From Amycolatopsis xylanica (GTDB taxonomy: Bacteria > Actinomycetota > Actinomycetes > Mycobacteriales > Pseudonocardiaceae), in contig NZ_FNON01000005.1 in assembly GCF_900107045.1 (NCBI RefSeq), positions 496,001 through 560,000 of the forward strand: a stretch of DNA of 64,000 nt. Direction: 5' to 3'. Made by a program: the position numbers and the translations under genes. The notes under the pieces are model-generated. The model ran no database searches. It was not told the DNA's origin and worked only from the letters and a program-made list of their open reading frames with translations. Every line of letters begins with the position of its first letter. Position 1 is the stretch's first letter. Below are positions 1 to 7,287 of this stretch, in pieces.

Positions 1-1123
1 GACCTTCATCGAGGAGTTCTGTGCCAAGGTTGCCGAGGGCCAGCCGATAGGCGTCGAATGTGGTAATACGAGCAGGTCGGCGTAACAGGCCTGCGCCCCG
101 GGCTGTGCGACTGAGGTAGCTCCCAGCTGAACGAAGTGCAAGGGGAAGTCCCCCGAGACGTTCGGCTAGCGCATTTGCCTCTTCTTTGTCACCTGCGTGG
201 CCAGCAAGGTCGACAAGGACATCTGCTGCGTCTTTTTCGCCTAGTACGCCCACATGGTGTCGCTCGGCCTGGCTGCCCCAGGTGGCCGGCGTTCCAACTC
301 GTGAGGTGAGTATCGTTGTGCCTGACCTGCTCGGCCTGACCCAACCCGTGCCGTCGCCGGCGATTCTACCAGGTGAGGCGAGCACTTCCGGCACATCTGC
401 ATTGTCGACTATGAGCAGCCACGGTTGCTGCGCGCTATCGAGATGCCTCCATAACATGTCCATCGCGCTTGATCGTCCTGACCAAGCCTGCTCGATGTCA
501 CCCGCGGGTATCCCGATCTCACGAGCTACCTGACGCATACTGGCAACGAATCCGCCTCGCTCAGCTGCTGACACCCAGTAGACCGGGTGGCCAGACTCCT
601 GGACTAGACGAGCAACCTCGAGCGCGATCGTGGTCTTGCCGCAGCCGCCGAGGCCGTGCAGTACCTGGAGCATCGGCCGCGGCTTGGCCACAAGAGTTGT
701 TAGTCGGGAGACTATGGCGGCTCGGCCGCGGACTCGGGCAGGAAGGCTCCCTACTGGTGGCCGAATTGAGAATAGTCCAGGTTGGTGAGACCTAACTGTG
801 TCTGGCTCCTGTCGAGGCTCATCATCCTGGGGCAGGGCGTCAGGTGGTTGCTCGGCATCCCTCGCGGCTTCCCAGACTTTCCGCCAGTGTGCGTTGGGTT
901 GTATGCCACACGTTTGCAATAGAAACTGCGTCGTACGCCAGGAAGGGACAGTCTTCCCGCTTAGAGCGTTAGACACCGTCGAGGCGGCTAGCTGTGCGTC
1001 GCCTGCCAGGGTTCTCAGAACGGTGTAGTCGGCGTCGACCATCGCTCGACGCAGGCCTTCGGCCAACGCGCGCATTGCTGGAGGAGTGGCACGGTCCAAC
1101 GGCTCAAGTCTATTGCCTGCCAC
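1..1123 (-). CDS. HTH plus NB-ARC (STAND) ATPase, N-terminal part, cut by window edge
   Basis: The reverse strand is open from a GTG at 1123 to the window edge, so this is the first 374 residues of a longer protein. Residues about 15-85 resemble an XRE-type helix-turn-helix (LAASTVSNALSGK). An NB-ARC ATPase follows: Walker A GLGGCGKTT at 157-165, Walker B ending LLIVDNAD near 242, then TSR and GLPLAL motifs. GTG 1123 is preferred because AAAGGGG lies five bases upstream; GTG 1129 is possible. Proteins of this build are ATP-dependent switches whose C-terminal repeats sense a ligand; that part is outside. Two TTA codons and frequent CTA, AGA and ATA codons are unlike the GC-rich neighbours, suggesting transfer and possible bldA dependence. 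Confidence 0.85.
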   Translation of the reverse strand, partial: MAGNRLEPLDRATPPAMRALAEGLRRAMVDADYTVLRTLAGDAQLAASTVSNALSGKTVPSWRTTQFLLQTCGIQPNAHWRKVWEAARDAEQPPDALPQDDEPRQEPDTVRSHQPGLFSIRPPVGSLPARVRGRAAIVSRLTTLVAKPRPMLQVLHGLGGCGKTTIALEVARLVQESGHPVYWVSAAERGGFVASMRQVAREIGIPAGDIEQAWSGRSSAMDMLWRHLDSAQQPWLLIVDNADVPEVLASPGRIAGDGTGWVRPSRSGTTILTSRVGTPATWGSQAERHHVGVLGEKDAADVLVDLAGHAGDKEEANALAERLGGLPLALRSAGSYLSRTARGAGLLRRPARITTFDAYRLALGNLGTELLDEG

Positions 1124-1139
1124 CGACACCCCTTTGACT

Positions 1140-1250
1140 GTTCGTCGCCGAACGTCGAACGAACGGCGAACACGCCGTCAAATCAACGTCGTTCGCCGAT
1201 CGTTCGCAGACTTCCCCGAACGCTGCGCGCCGGACCTATACCGGACCTAT
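1140..1250. promoter_or_regulatory. GAAC/GTTC box cluster and 11-bp-period direct repeat between divergent genes
   Basis: Eight GAAC or GTTC tetramers (mostly CGAAC/GTTCG) lie between 1140 and 1221: GTTC at 1140, 1191 and 1202, GAAC at 1150, 1157, 1161, 1168 and 1218. The decamer CCGGACCTAT then occurs twice in direct orientation at 1230-1239 and 1241-1250. The region separates the HTH/NB-ARC gene from a small forward ORF. This looks like a multi-site operator, plausibly for the neighbouring HTH protein; the assignment is inference. Confidence 0.5.
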
Positions 1251-1278
1251 CGCAAACCGGATGAAGGATGTGACTGTC

Positions 1279-1404
1279 ATGGGAATTCGTGACCTGCTTG
1301 ACATCGTGGCGCAGCTGCTCACATGTCTGAACCTGAGTGTGAAGCTCGGCGAGGCAGCAGTGCGATTTCGGCGGAGTCGCCAGGAAAAACGAAACAAGGG
1401 GTGA
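1279..1404 (+). CDS. small hypothetical protein (41 aa)
   Basis: ATG 1279 follows GAAGGA at 1263-1268 with a 10-base spacer and runs 41 codons to TGA 1402. The first 20 residues form a hydrophobic, possibly amphipathic helix (IRDLLDIVAQLL); the last 15 are strongly basic (RRSRQEKRNKG). It is divergent from the NB-ARC gene and followed directly by a perfect hairpin, which supports a real transcription unit. I recognise no family. It could be a small membrane-associated protein, or a chance ORF. Confidence 0.4.
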   Translation: MGIRDLLDIVAQLLTCLNLSVKLGEAAVRFRRSRQEKRNKG

Positions 1405-1409
1405 TCCTA

Positions 1410-1439
1410 CCTGCGGTGCCTGTACGCAGGCACCGCAGG
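1410..1439. terminator. perfect 13-bp stem hairpin, likely terminator
   Basis: CCTGCGGTGCCTG (1410-1422) and its exact complement (1427-1439) flank a four-base loop TACG. The hairpin starts six bases after the stop of the small forward ORF and also lies downstream of the reverse-strand PH-domain gene. No T-tract follows, as is usual for actinobacterial terminators. Confidence 0.6.
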
Positions 1440-1553
1440 CAGCTGCGATAGATAGGGTAAGACTCTGCGTCTTAGTCAGTGGTCCGATGCAGTTCACCCA
1501 TGGAGAGGGTCGGTCGCTTCAGCTGCGAGTTTGTACCAAGCTTCAGGAGGATT

Positions 1554-1568
1554 GCGAACATTGTTCGC
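1554..1568. promoter_or_regulatory. 15-bp palindrome GCGAACATTGTTCGC
   Basis: Seven-base arms GCGAACA and TGTTCGC surround one T. The GAAC/GTTC core is the one clustered at 1140-1221, so the same protein might bind both places. The site lies 23 bp beyond the stop of the PH-domain gene. It resembles a mycobacterial/Bacillus-type SOS box, but the GAAC-to-GTTC spacer is three bases rather than four, so I do not call LexA. Confidence 0.35.
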
Positions 1569-1591
1569 GACCTTCGCTTGTGTCCGATGAT

Positions 1592-1996
1592 CTACAGCAC
1601 GTACGAAGCGATCAGGTGACCGAGCTGCCGGATCCCCGAGCCGCCCCTGAACTCGAACCGCACCTTGCCGAGCCCGCTGAACCACAGCTCCAGCTCCGCG
1701 TCGAGGTCGAACGTCCCGGCCGTCTCGATCGAGAACGCCTGGATCCGGCTGTACGGCAGGGAAGTGAAGTCCTTCTTCTTGCCGGTCATGCCCTGGACGT
1801 TCACCGCGATCAGCCGCTTGTTCGTGAAGACCACGAAGTCGCGGGCGCCCTTGAAGGCCGAGACGAGCTCCTCGCCGGGGATGATCAGCGGTGCGACGGT
1901 CGCAGCGATGGCGTCCGGCTTGCACGGCGACAGCTTGAAGACTGAGGCTTTCTCGAAGTCGATCACCTCGCCAGGGTACGGAGCAGAAACAATCAT
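1592..1996 (-). CDS. PH domain-containing protein
   Basis: 134 residues with the bacterial pleckstrin-homology-like pattern: an LIIPGEELVSAFKGARDFVVFTNKRLIAV strand-turn segment around 36-64, then SLPYSRIQAFSIETAG and a short C-terminal helix. No signal peptide or membrane helix is seen, so it is probably cytosolic. The frame stays open upstream, but a longer start would overlap the divergent gene at 2056, so ATG 1996 is chosen although its ribosome site is weak. The bacterial PH family has no single biochemical role; many members are stress-linked or bind other proteins. The family call is firm, the function is not. Confidence 0.8.
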   Translation of the reverse strand: MIVSAPYPGEVIDFEKASVFKLSPCKPDAIAATVAPLIIPGEELVSAFKGARDFVVFTNKRLIAVNVQGMTGKKKDFTSLPYSRIQAFSIETAGTFDLDAELELWFSGLGKVRFEFRGGSGIRQLGHLIASYVL

Positions 1997-2055
1997 GCGC
2001 GCTTGATTTTTACTGCGGACGGTGCCAGTGTGGTCACCGACGCAAGGAGGCGGGT

Positions 2056-2844
2056 ATGGCTGACCTCGGCGTGATCCTGGGTGATCTCGCGGCCGAAACA
2101 CAGACGATCGACGACGTCGTGGCCGGGTTGCCCGCGTCGGACTGGGCCAGGGCGACACCGGCGCCGGGCTGGACGGTCGCGCATCAGGTCGCGCATCTGG
2201 CCTGGACCGATCAGAAGTCGCTGATCGCCGTGACCAGGCCAGGTGACTGGCAGTCCGAGATCGAAAAGGCGCTGACCACCGAGAACTTCGTCGACGTCGG
2301 CGCCGCCGAGGGCGCCGAGAAGCCGCCTCGCGTGCTGCTGGCCGAGTGGCGTGAAGGGCGCGCGCAGCTCGCGGACGCGCTGGCCGCGCTGCCGGAGGGG
2401 GAGAAGATCCCTTGGTACGGGCCGCCGATGCGGGCCGCGTCGATGGCGACCGCGCGGTTGATGGAGACCTGGGCGCACGGCCAGGACATCTTCGACACCT
2501 TCGGGCTCGAGCACCCCGCGACGCCCCGGCTGTGGCATGTCGCGCGGATCGGCACGCGGACGCGGGACTTCGCCTTCAAGCTGCACTCGCTCGCGCCGCC
2601 TGCCGAGGAATTCCGGGTCGAGCTCGCCGCGCCCGATGGCACCACCTGGGCTTTCGGGCCGGAGGACGCCGAGCAGCGGCTCACCGGCAGCGCGCTCGAC
2701 TTCTGCCTGGTGGTGACGCAGCGGCTGCATCCGTCGGACAGCGACCTCGTCGCCAAGGGCGAGGGTGTCGAAGAATGGCTCACCATCGCACAGGCGTTCG
2801 CGGGCGCGCCGGGTGGCGGGCGTGAGCCGGGGCAGCGCGCATGA
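2056..2844 (+). CDS. DinB/maleylpyruvate isomerase-type metal-binding protein (TIGR03084-like)
   Basis: 262 residues. The N-terminal half has the four-helix MDMPI_N/DinB_2 pattern (LPASDWARATPAPGWTVAHQVAHLAW), including the His of VAHQVAHLAW, with MetTWAHGQDIFD-like ligand candidates near 145. Family members bind a divalent metal and many act with mycothiol in Actinobacteria. It is the first gene of an eight-gene operon: AAGGAGG stands seven bases before the ATG, and its stop overlaps the AtuA-like start (ATGA). Context suggests a thiol- or CoA-linked step in the same catabolic pathway, but the substrate is unknown. Confidence 0.8.
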   Translation: MADLGVILGDLAAETQTIDDVVAGLPASDWARATPAPGWTVAHQVAHLAWTDQKSLIAVTRPGDWQSEIEKALTTENFVDVGAAEGAEKPPRVLLAEWREGRAQLADALAALPEGEKIPWYGPPMRAASMATARLMETWAHGQDIFDTFGLEHPATPRLWHVARIGTRTRDFAFKLHSLAPPAEEFRVELAAPDGTTWAFGPEDAEQRLTGSALDFCLVVTQRLHPSDSDLVAKGEGVEEWLTIAQAFAGAPGGGREPGQRA

Positions 2845-4523
2845 CCGTGCGGATCGGCAACGCGTCCGGGTTCTACGGCGACCGGTTCTCCGCCGTGCGC
2901 GAGATGCTCACCGGCGGGCCGCTCGACTACCTGACCGGCGACTACCTGGCCGAGCTGACCATGCTCATCCTCGGCAGGGACCGGATGAAGGACCCCGCGC
3001 GCGGATACGCCAAGACGTTCCTGCGCCAGATGGAGGAAAACCTCGGGCTGGCCAAGGAAAAGGGCGTCAAGATCGTCGCCAACGCCGGTGGCTTGAACCC
3101 GGCAGGGCTGGCCGAAGCGCTGCGGGAGCTCGTCGCGAAGCTCGGGCTCGACGTCAGCATCGCGCATGTCGAGGGCGACGACCTCATCGGTCGCGGTGAG
3201 GAGTTCGGAAAACCGTTGACCGCCAACGCTTATCTCGGCGCGTGGGGGATCGCGGAATGCCTGAACGCCGGGGCCGATGTCGTGGTCACCGGCCGCGTCA
3301 CCGACGCTTCGGTGATCGTCGGACCGGCCGCCGCGCACTACGGCTGGGCGCGTGACGACTACGACGCGCTCGCCGGCGCGGTCGTCGCGGGACACGTGAT
3401 CGAATGCGGGGCCCAGGCCACCGGCGGGAACTACGCGTTCTTCACCGAGCACGAGATCGGCGTGCCCGGGTTCCCGATCGCCGAGCTCGAGGCCGACGGG
3501 TCGAGCGTGATCACCAAGCACGAGGGCACCGGCGGCGTGGTCAACGTCGGCACGGTCACCGCCCAGCTGCTGTACGAGATCACCGGCGCGCGCTACGCCG
3601 GACCCGACGTGACCACCCGGTTCGACACGCTGACGCTGACGCAGGACGGGCCCGACCGCGTCCGGATCACCGGCGCGAAAGGCGAGCCGCCACCGCCGAC
3701 GCTCAAGGTCTGCCTCAACCGGCTCGGCGGCTTCCGCAACGAGACCACGTTCGTCCTCACCGGACTCGACATCGAGCGGAAAGCCTTGCTGGTCAGGGAA
3801 CAACTCGAAGGCGCTTTGAAGGAGAAGCCGCCCGCCGAGATCCGCTGGACCCTCGCGCGCACCGATCACCCGGACGCCGACAGCGAGCAGCTCGCGAGCG
3901 CGCTGCTGCACTGCGCGGTCAAGGACGCCGACCCGAACATCGCCGGGCGGGCGTTCAGCGGCGCGGCCATCGAACTCGCGCTGGCGAGCTACCCCGGTTT
4001 CCACGTCACCGCGCCGCCTTCGGCCGCGTCGCCGTACGGGGTCTACGAAGCGGCCTTTGTGGACGCTCAGCAGGTACCGCACATCGCGGTGCTGCCCGAT
4101 GGCTCCCGAGTGGACATCGCGCAGGCGTCCGAGACCCTCGAATTGTCCGAAGTGGATGAGCCGGAGTTGCCGGAGCCGCGGTTCGCCGGTGCGATGACAC
4201 GGGTTCCGCTGGGACGCGTGATCGGCGCACGCAGTGGTGACAAGGGCGGCAACGCGAATCTCGGGGTCTGGGTGCGCTCGGAGGACGCCTGGAAGTGGCT
4301 GGCGCACCGGCTCACCGTGGCCGAGTTCCAGCTGCTGCTGCCGGAGACCGCGAGCCTGAAGGTCACCCGGCACCTGCTGCCGAACCTCTGGGCGATGAAC
4401 TTCGTGGTCGAGGGCATCCTCGGCGAGGGCGTCGCGTCGCAGGCGCGGTTCGACCCGCAGGCCAAGGCGCTCGGCGAATGGCTGCGGTCCAGGGAAATCG
4501 ACGTTCCGGAGAGCCTGCTGTGA
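2841..4523 (+). CDS. atuA: acyclic terpene utilisation AtuA-like protein (DUF1446)
   Basis: 560 residues matching the AtuA/DUF1446 family. The main domain runs about 1-440 (opening VRIGNASGFYGDRFSAVREML), and a C-terminal AtuA ferredoxin-like domain at about 450-550 begins GRVIGARSGDKGGNANLG. In Pseudomonas AtuA is essential for citronellol/geraniol degradation, but its reaction is unresolved. Here it is fused full length and sits among acyl-CoA dehydrogenase and biotin carboxylase genes, as in atu clusters. The start overlaps the preceding stop by four bases. The isohexenylglutaconyl-CoA hydratase AtuE is not present in the operon, so the substrate may differ from geranyl-CoA. Confidence 0.85.
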   Translation: MTVRIGNASGFYGDRFSAVREMLTGGPLDYLTGDYLAELTMLILGRDRMKDPARGYAKTFLRQMEENLGLAKEKGVKIVANAGGLNPAGLAEALRELVAKLGLDVSIAHVEGDDLIGRGEEFGKPLTANAYLGAWGIAECLNAGADVVVTGRVTDASVIVGPAAAHYGWARDDYDALAGAVVAGHVIECGAQATGGNYAFFTEHEIGVPGFPIAELEADGSSVITKHEGTGGVVNVGTVTAQLLYEITGARYAGPDVTTRFDTLTLTQDGPDRVRITGAKGEPPPPTLKVCLNRLGGFRNETTFVLTGLDIERKALLVREQLEGALKEKPPAEIRWTLARTDHPDADSEQLASALLHCAVKDADPNIAGRAFSGAAIELALASYPGFHVTAPPSAASPYGVYEAAFVDAQQVPHIAVLPDGSRVDIAQASETLELSEVDEPELPEPRFAGAMTRVPLGRVIGARSGDKGGNANLGVWVRSEDAWKWLAHRLTVAEFQLLLPETASLKVTRHLLPNLWAMNFVVEGILGEGVASQARFDPQAKALGEWLRSREIDVPESLL

Positions 4524-4548
4524 AAGAGATCGTGCTGTGAAAGAGATC
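4516..4548 (+). repeat. 16-bp tandem duplication at a stop/start junction
   Basis: TGCTGTGAAAGAGATC occurs at 4516-4531 and again at 4533-4548, period 17. Each copy carries a GTG start preceding KEI codons: the first (GTG 4520) opens only a six-codon frame ending at 4540, the second (GTG 4537) starts the acyl-CoA dehydrogenase. It looks like a recent slippage duplication of the translation start. Confidence 0.8.
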
Positions 4549-5685
4549 TTCGAGACTCCCGAACGGAATGAGCTGCGCAAGACCGTGCGGCGGTTCGTCG
4601 AGACCGAGGTGCTGCCGCATCTCGACGACTGGGAGCGCGAGGGCGAGCTGCCGCGCGACCTGCATCGCAAGGCGGGAGAGATCGGGCTGCTCGGGGTCGG
4701 CTTCCCCGAGGAGGTCGGCGGCGGGGACGGCAACTTCCTCGACGCCCTGGTCGTCGCCGAGGAGATGCACTACGCGGGCGGCTCGGGCGGGCTGTTCGCG
4801 TCGTTGTTCACCTGCGGGATCGCCGTGCCGCATATCGCCGCCGCCGGTGACCCGGTGCAGATCGAACGCTGGGTCCGGCCGACGCTGGAGGGCGCCAAGA
4901 TCGGCTCGCTCGCGGTGACCGAGCCCGACGGCGGCTCGGACGTCGCGGGGATCCGCACCACGGCCGTGCGCGAGGGTGACGAGTACGTCATCAACGGCGC
5001 CAAGACGTTCATCACCTCGGGCTGCCGTGCCGATTTCGTGACCACGGTGGTCAGGACCGGCGACAAAGGCGCGCACGGGATCTCGCTGATCGTCGTCGAG
5101 CGTGGGACGCCCGGGTTCACTGTGACGCGGAAGCTGGAGAAGATGGGCTGGCTGTGCTCCGACACGGCCGAGCTGTCCTACGTGGACGTGCGGGTGCCGG
5201 TGGAGAACCTGGTCGGCGCCGAGAACAGCGGGTTCGCGCAGGTGGCCACCCAGTTCGTCACCGAGCGGGTCTCGCTGGCCATCCAGGGCTACGCGCACGC
5301 GCAGCGCGCGCTCGACCTCACGCTGGACTGGTGCCGGGCTCGGGAGACGTTCGGCCGCCCGCTGATCTCGCGGCAGCTGGTGCAGCACAAGCTGACCGAG
5401 ATGGCGCGCAAGATCGACGTCGCGCGGACGTACACCCGTGATGTCGCGCTGCGGCACGTCGCGGGCGAAGAGGTCATCGCCGAGGCCTGCTTCGCGAAGA
5501 ACACCGCCGTGGAGGCCGCCGAATGGGTGGTCAACGAGGCGGTCCAGCTGCACGGCGGGCTCGGCTACATGCGGGAGTCCGAAGTGGAACGGCACTACCG
5601 CGATGTCCGGATCCTCGGCATCGGCGGCGGCACCAACGAGATCTTGACCGGCCTGGCCGCCAAGCGATTGGGATACACGGCATGA
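4537..5685 (+). CDS. acyl-CoA dehydrogenase (AtuD/isovaleryl type)
   Basis: 382 residues, normal length, with the FAD signatures AVTEPDGGSDVAGIR (126-140) and QLHGGLGY (337-344). The usual C-terminal catalytic position is Gly (GIGGGT, 361-366), while a Glu stands at 243 in VTERVSLA, the helix-G position used by isovaleryl- and long-chain dehydrogenases. This fits a branched-chain or terpenoid acyl-CoA giving a 2-enoyl-CoA for the carboxylase encoded next. Start GTG 4537 is the second copy of a duplicated start. The stop overlaps the next ATG by four bases. Confidence 0.9.
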   Translation: MKEIFETPERNELRKTVRRFVETEVLPHLDDWEREGELPRDLHRKAGEIGLLGVGFPEEVGGGDGNFLDALVVAEEMHYAGGSGGLFASLFTCGIAVPHIAAAGDPVQIERWVRPTLEGAKIGSLAVTEPDGGSDVAGIRTTAVREGDEYVINGAKTFITSGCRADFVTTVVRTGDKGAHGISLIVVERGTPGFTVTRKLEKMGWLCSDTAELSYVDVRVPVENLVGAENSGFAQVATQFVTERVSLAIQGYAHAQRALDLTLDWCRARETFGRPLISRQLVQHKLTEMARKIDVARTYTRDVALRHVAGEEVIAEACFAKNTAVEAAEWVVNEAVQLHGGLGYMRESEVERHYRDVRILGIGGGTNEILTGLAAKRLGYTA

Positions 5686-7280
5686 CTGCTATCAGGTCCA
5701 CTGTGGACTCTCGGAGCGCGGAGTTCGCCGCGAACCGTGAGGCCATGCTCGGTAAGCTCGCGGAGATCGACGGCGAGCACGCGAAGGCCATCGCGGGCGG
5801 TGGCGAGAAATACGTCGAGCGGCATCGCAAACGCGGCAAACTCCTTGCCCGCGAACGCATCGAGCTGCTTATCGACGAGGACTCGCCGTTCCTCGAGCTG
5901 TCGCCGCTGGCGGCGTGGGGCTCGAACTACCAGGTGGGCGCGAGCGTGATCACCGGCATCGGCGTGGTCGAAGGCGTCGAATGCCTGATCTCGGCCAGCG
6001 ACCCGACGGTCAAGGGCGGCGCGAGCAACCCGTGGACGGCCAAGAAGAGCTACCGCGCGGCCGACATCGCCGCGCAGAACCGGCTCCCGGTGATCAACCT
6101 GGTCGAGTCCGGCGGCGCGGATCTCCCCACGCAGAAGGAGATCTTCATCCCCGGCGGCCGGATCTTCCGCGACATCACGCGGTCGTCGGCGGCCAAGGTG
6201 CCGACCGTCGCGCTGGTGTTCGGCAACTCGACCGCGGGCGGCGCGTACCTGCCGGGCATGTCGGACTACGTCGTGATGGTCAAGGAACGCGCGAAGGTGT
6301 TCCTCGGCGGGCCGCCGCTGGTCAAGATGGCGACCGGCGAGGAGTCCGACGACGAATCCTTGGGTGGCGCGGAGATGCACGCGCGCACCTCGGGTCTCGC
6401 CGACTACCTCGCCCACGATGAGCAGGACGCGATCCGGCTCGGCCGCAGCATCATCAAGCGCCTGAACTGGCGCAAGCAGGGGCAGACCCCGGCGCTCGAC
6501 TACGCCGAGCCGCTGTTCGACCCCGAGGATCTGCTCGGCATCGTGCCGACGGATCTCAAGGTGCCGTTCGACCCGCGCGAGGTGATCGCCAGGGTCGTCG
6601 ACGGCTCCGACTTCGACGAGTTCAAGCCGCTGTACGGGTCGAGCCTGGCCACCGGCTGGGCGACCATCCACGGGTATCCGGTCGGCGTCCTCGCCAACGC
6701 GCAGGGCGTGCTGTTCGGCGAGGAGTCGCAGAAGGCGGCGCAGTTCATCCAGCTGGCCAACCAGATCGACACGCCGCTGGTGTTCCTGCACAACACGACC
6801 GGCTACATGGTCGGCAAGGAGTACGAGCAGAGCGGCATCATCAAGCACGGCGCGATGATGATCAACGCGGTGTCGAACTCGAAGGTGCCGCACCTGTCCG
6901 TCCTCATGGGAGCGTCGTACGGCGCCGGGCACTACGGGATGTGCGGCCGCGCCTTCGATCCCCGGTTCCTGTTCGCGTGGCCCAGCGCCAAGTCCGCGGT
7001 GATGGGCCCGGCTCAGCTCGCCGGCGTGCTGTCCATTGTGGCCAGGCAGGCGGCCGCGTCGCGGGGCCAGGAGTACAACGAGGAGCACGACGCCGCCATG
7101 CGAGCCATGGTCGAGGGCCAGATCGAAGCCGAGTCCATGCCGATGTTCCTGTCGGGGATGCTCTACGACGACGGCATCATCGACCCGCGTGACACCCGCA
7201 CGGTGCTCGGGCTCAGCCTGTCCGTGATCCACAATGGACCAGTGAAGGGCGCCGACGGTTTCGGCGTCTTCCGGATGTGA
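5682..7280 (+). CDS. acyl-CoA carboxylase beta (carboxyltransferase) subunit, MCC/GCC type
   Basis: 532 residues, the length of methylcrotonyl- or geranyl-CoA carboxylase beta subunits and longer than many propionyl-CoA types. Both crotonase-fold halves are present, with GGASNPWTAKKSYRAADIAAQN and NSTAGGAYLPGMSDY in the first and FLHNTTGYMVGKEYEQSGIIKHGAMMI and GASYGAGHYGMCGRAFDP in the second, giving two oxyanion-hole regions. It transfers CO2 from biotin to an enoyl-CoA. The ATG overlaps the dehydrogenase stop, so the longer open frame upstream is not used. Pairing with the next gene makes the holoenzyme. Methylcrotonyl versus geranyl substrate cannot be told by eye. Confidence 0.92.
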   Translation: MTAIRSTVDSRSAEFAANREAMLGKLAEIDGEHAKAIAGGGEKYVERHRKRGKLLARERIELLIDEDSPFLELSPLAAWGSNYQVGASVITGIGVVEGVECLISASDPTVKGGASNPWTAKKSYRAADIAAQNRLPVINLVESGGADLPTQKEIFIPGGRIFRDITRSSAAKVPTVALVFGNSTAGGAYLPGMSDYVVMVKERAKVFLGGPPLVKMATGEESDDESLGGAEMHARTSGLADYLAHDEQDAIRLGRSIIKRLNWRKQGQTPALDYAEPLFDPEDLLGIVPTDLKVPFDPREVIARVVDGSDFDEFKPLYGSSLATGWATIHGYPVGVLANAQGVLFGEESQKAAQFIQLANQIDTPLVFLHNTTGYMVGKEYEQSGIIKHGAMMINAVSNSKVPHLSVLMGASYGAGHYGMCGRAFDPRFLFAWPSAKSAVMGPAQLAGVLSIVARQAAASRGQEYNEEHDAAMRAMVEGQIEAESMPMFLSGMLYDDGIIDPRDTRTVLGLSLSVIHNGPVKGADGFGVFRM

Positions 7281-7287
7281 GGGCGCA

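Noticed and set aside
1554..1568. LexA SOS box
   Set aside because: The spacing between GAAC and GTTC is three bases; the known box needs four. Kept only as an unassigned palindrome.
2211..4733. 840-codon open frame opposite the AtuA-like gene
   Set aside because: Arg/Pro-rich antisense shadow of a high-GC gene; no domain pattern, and the forward frame encodes a recognisable family with coupled start and stop.
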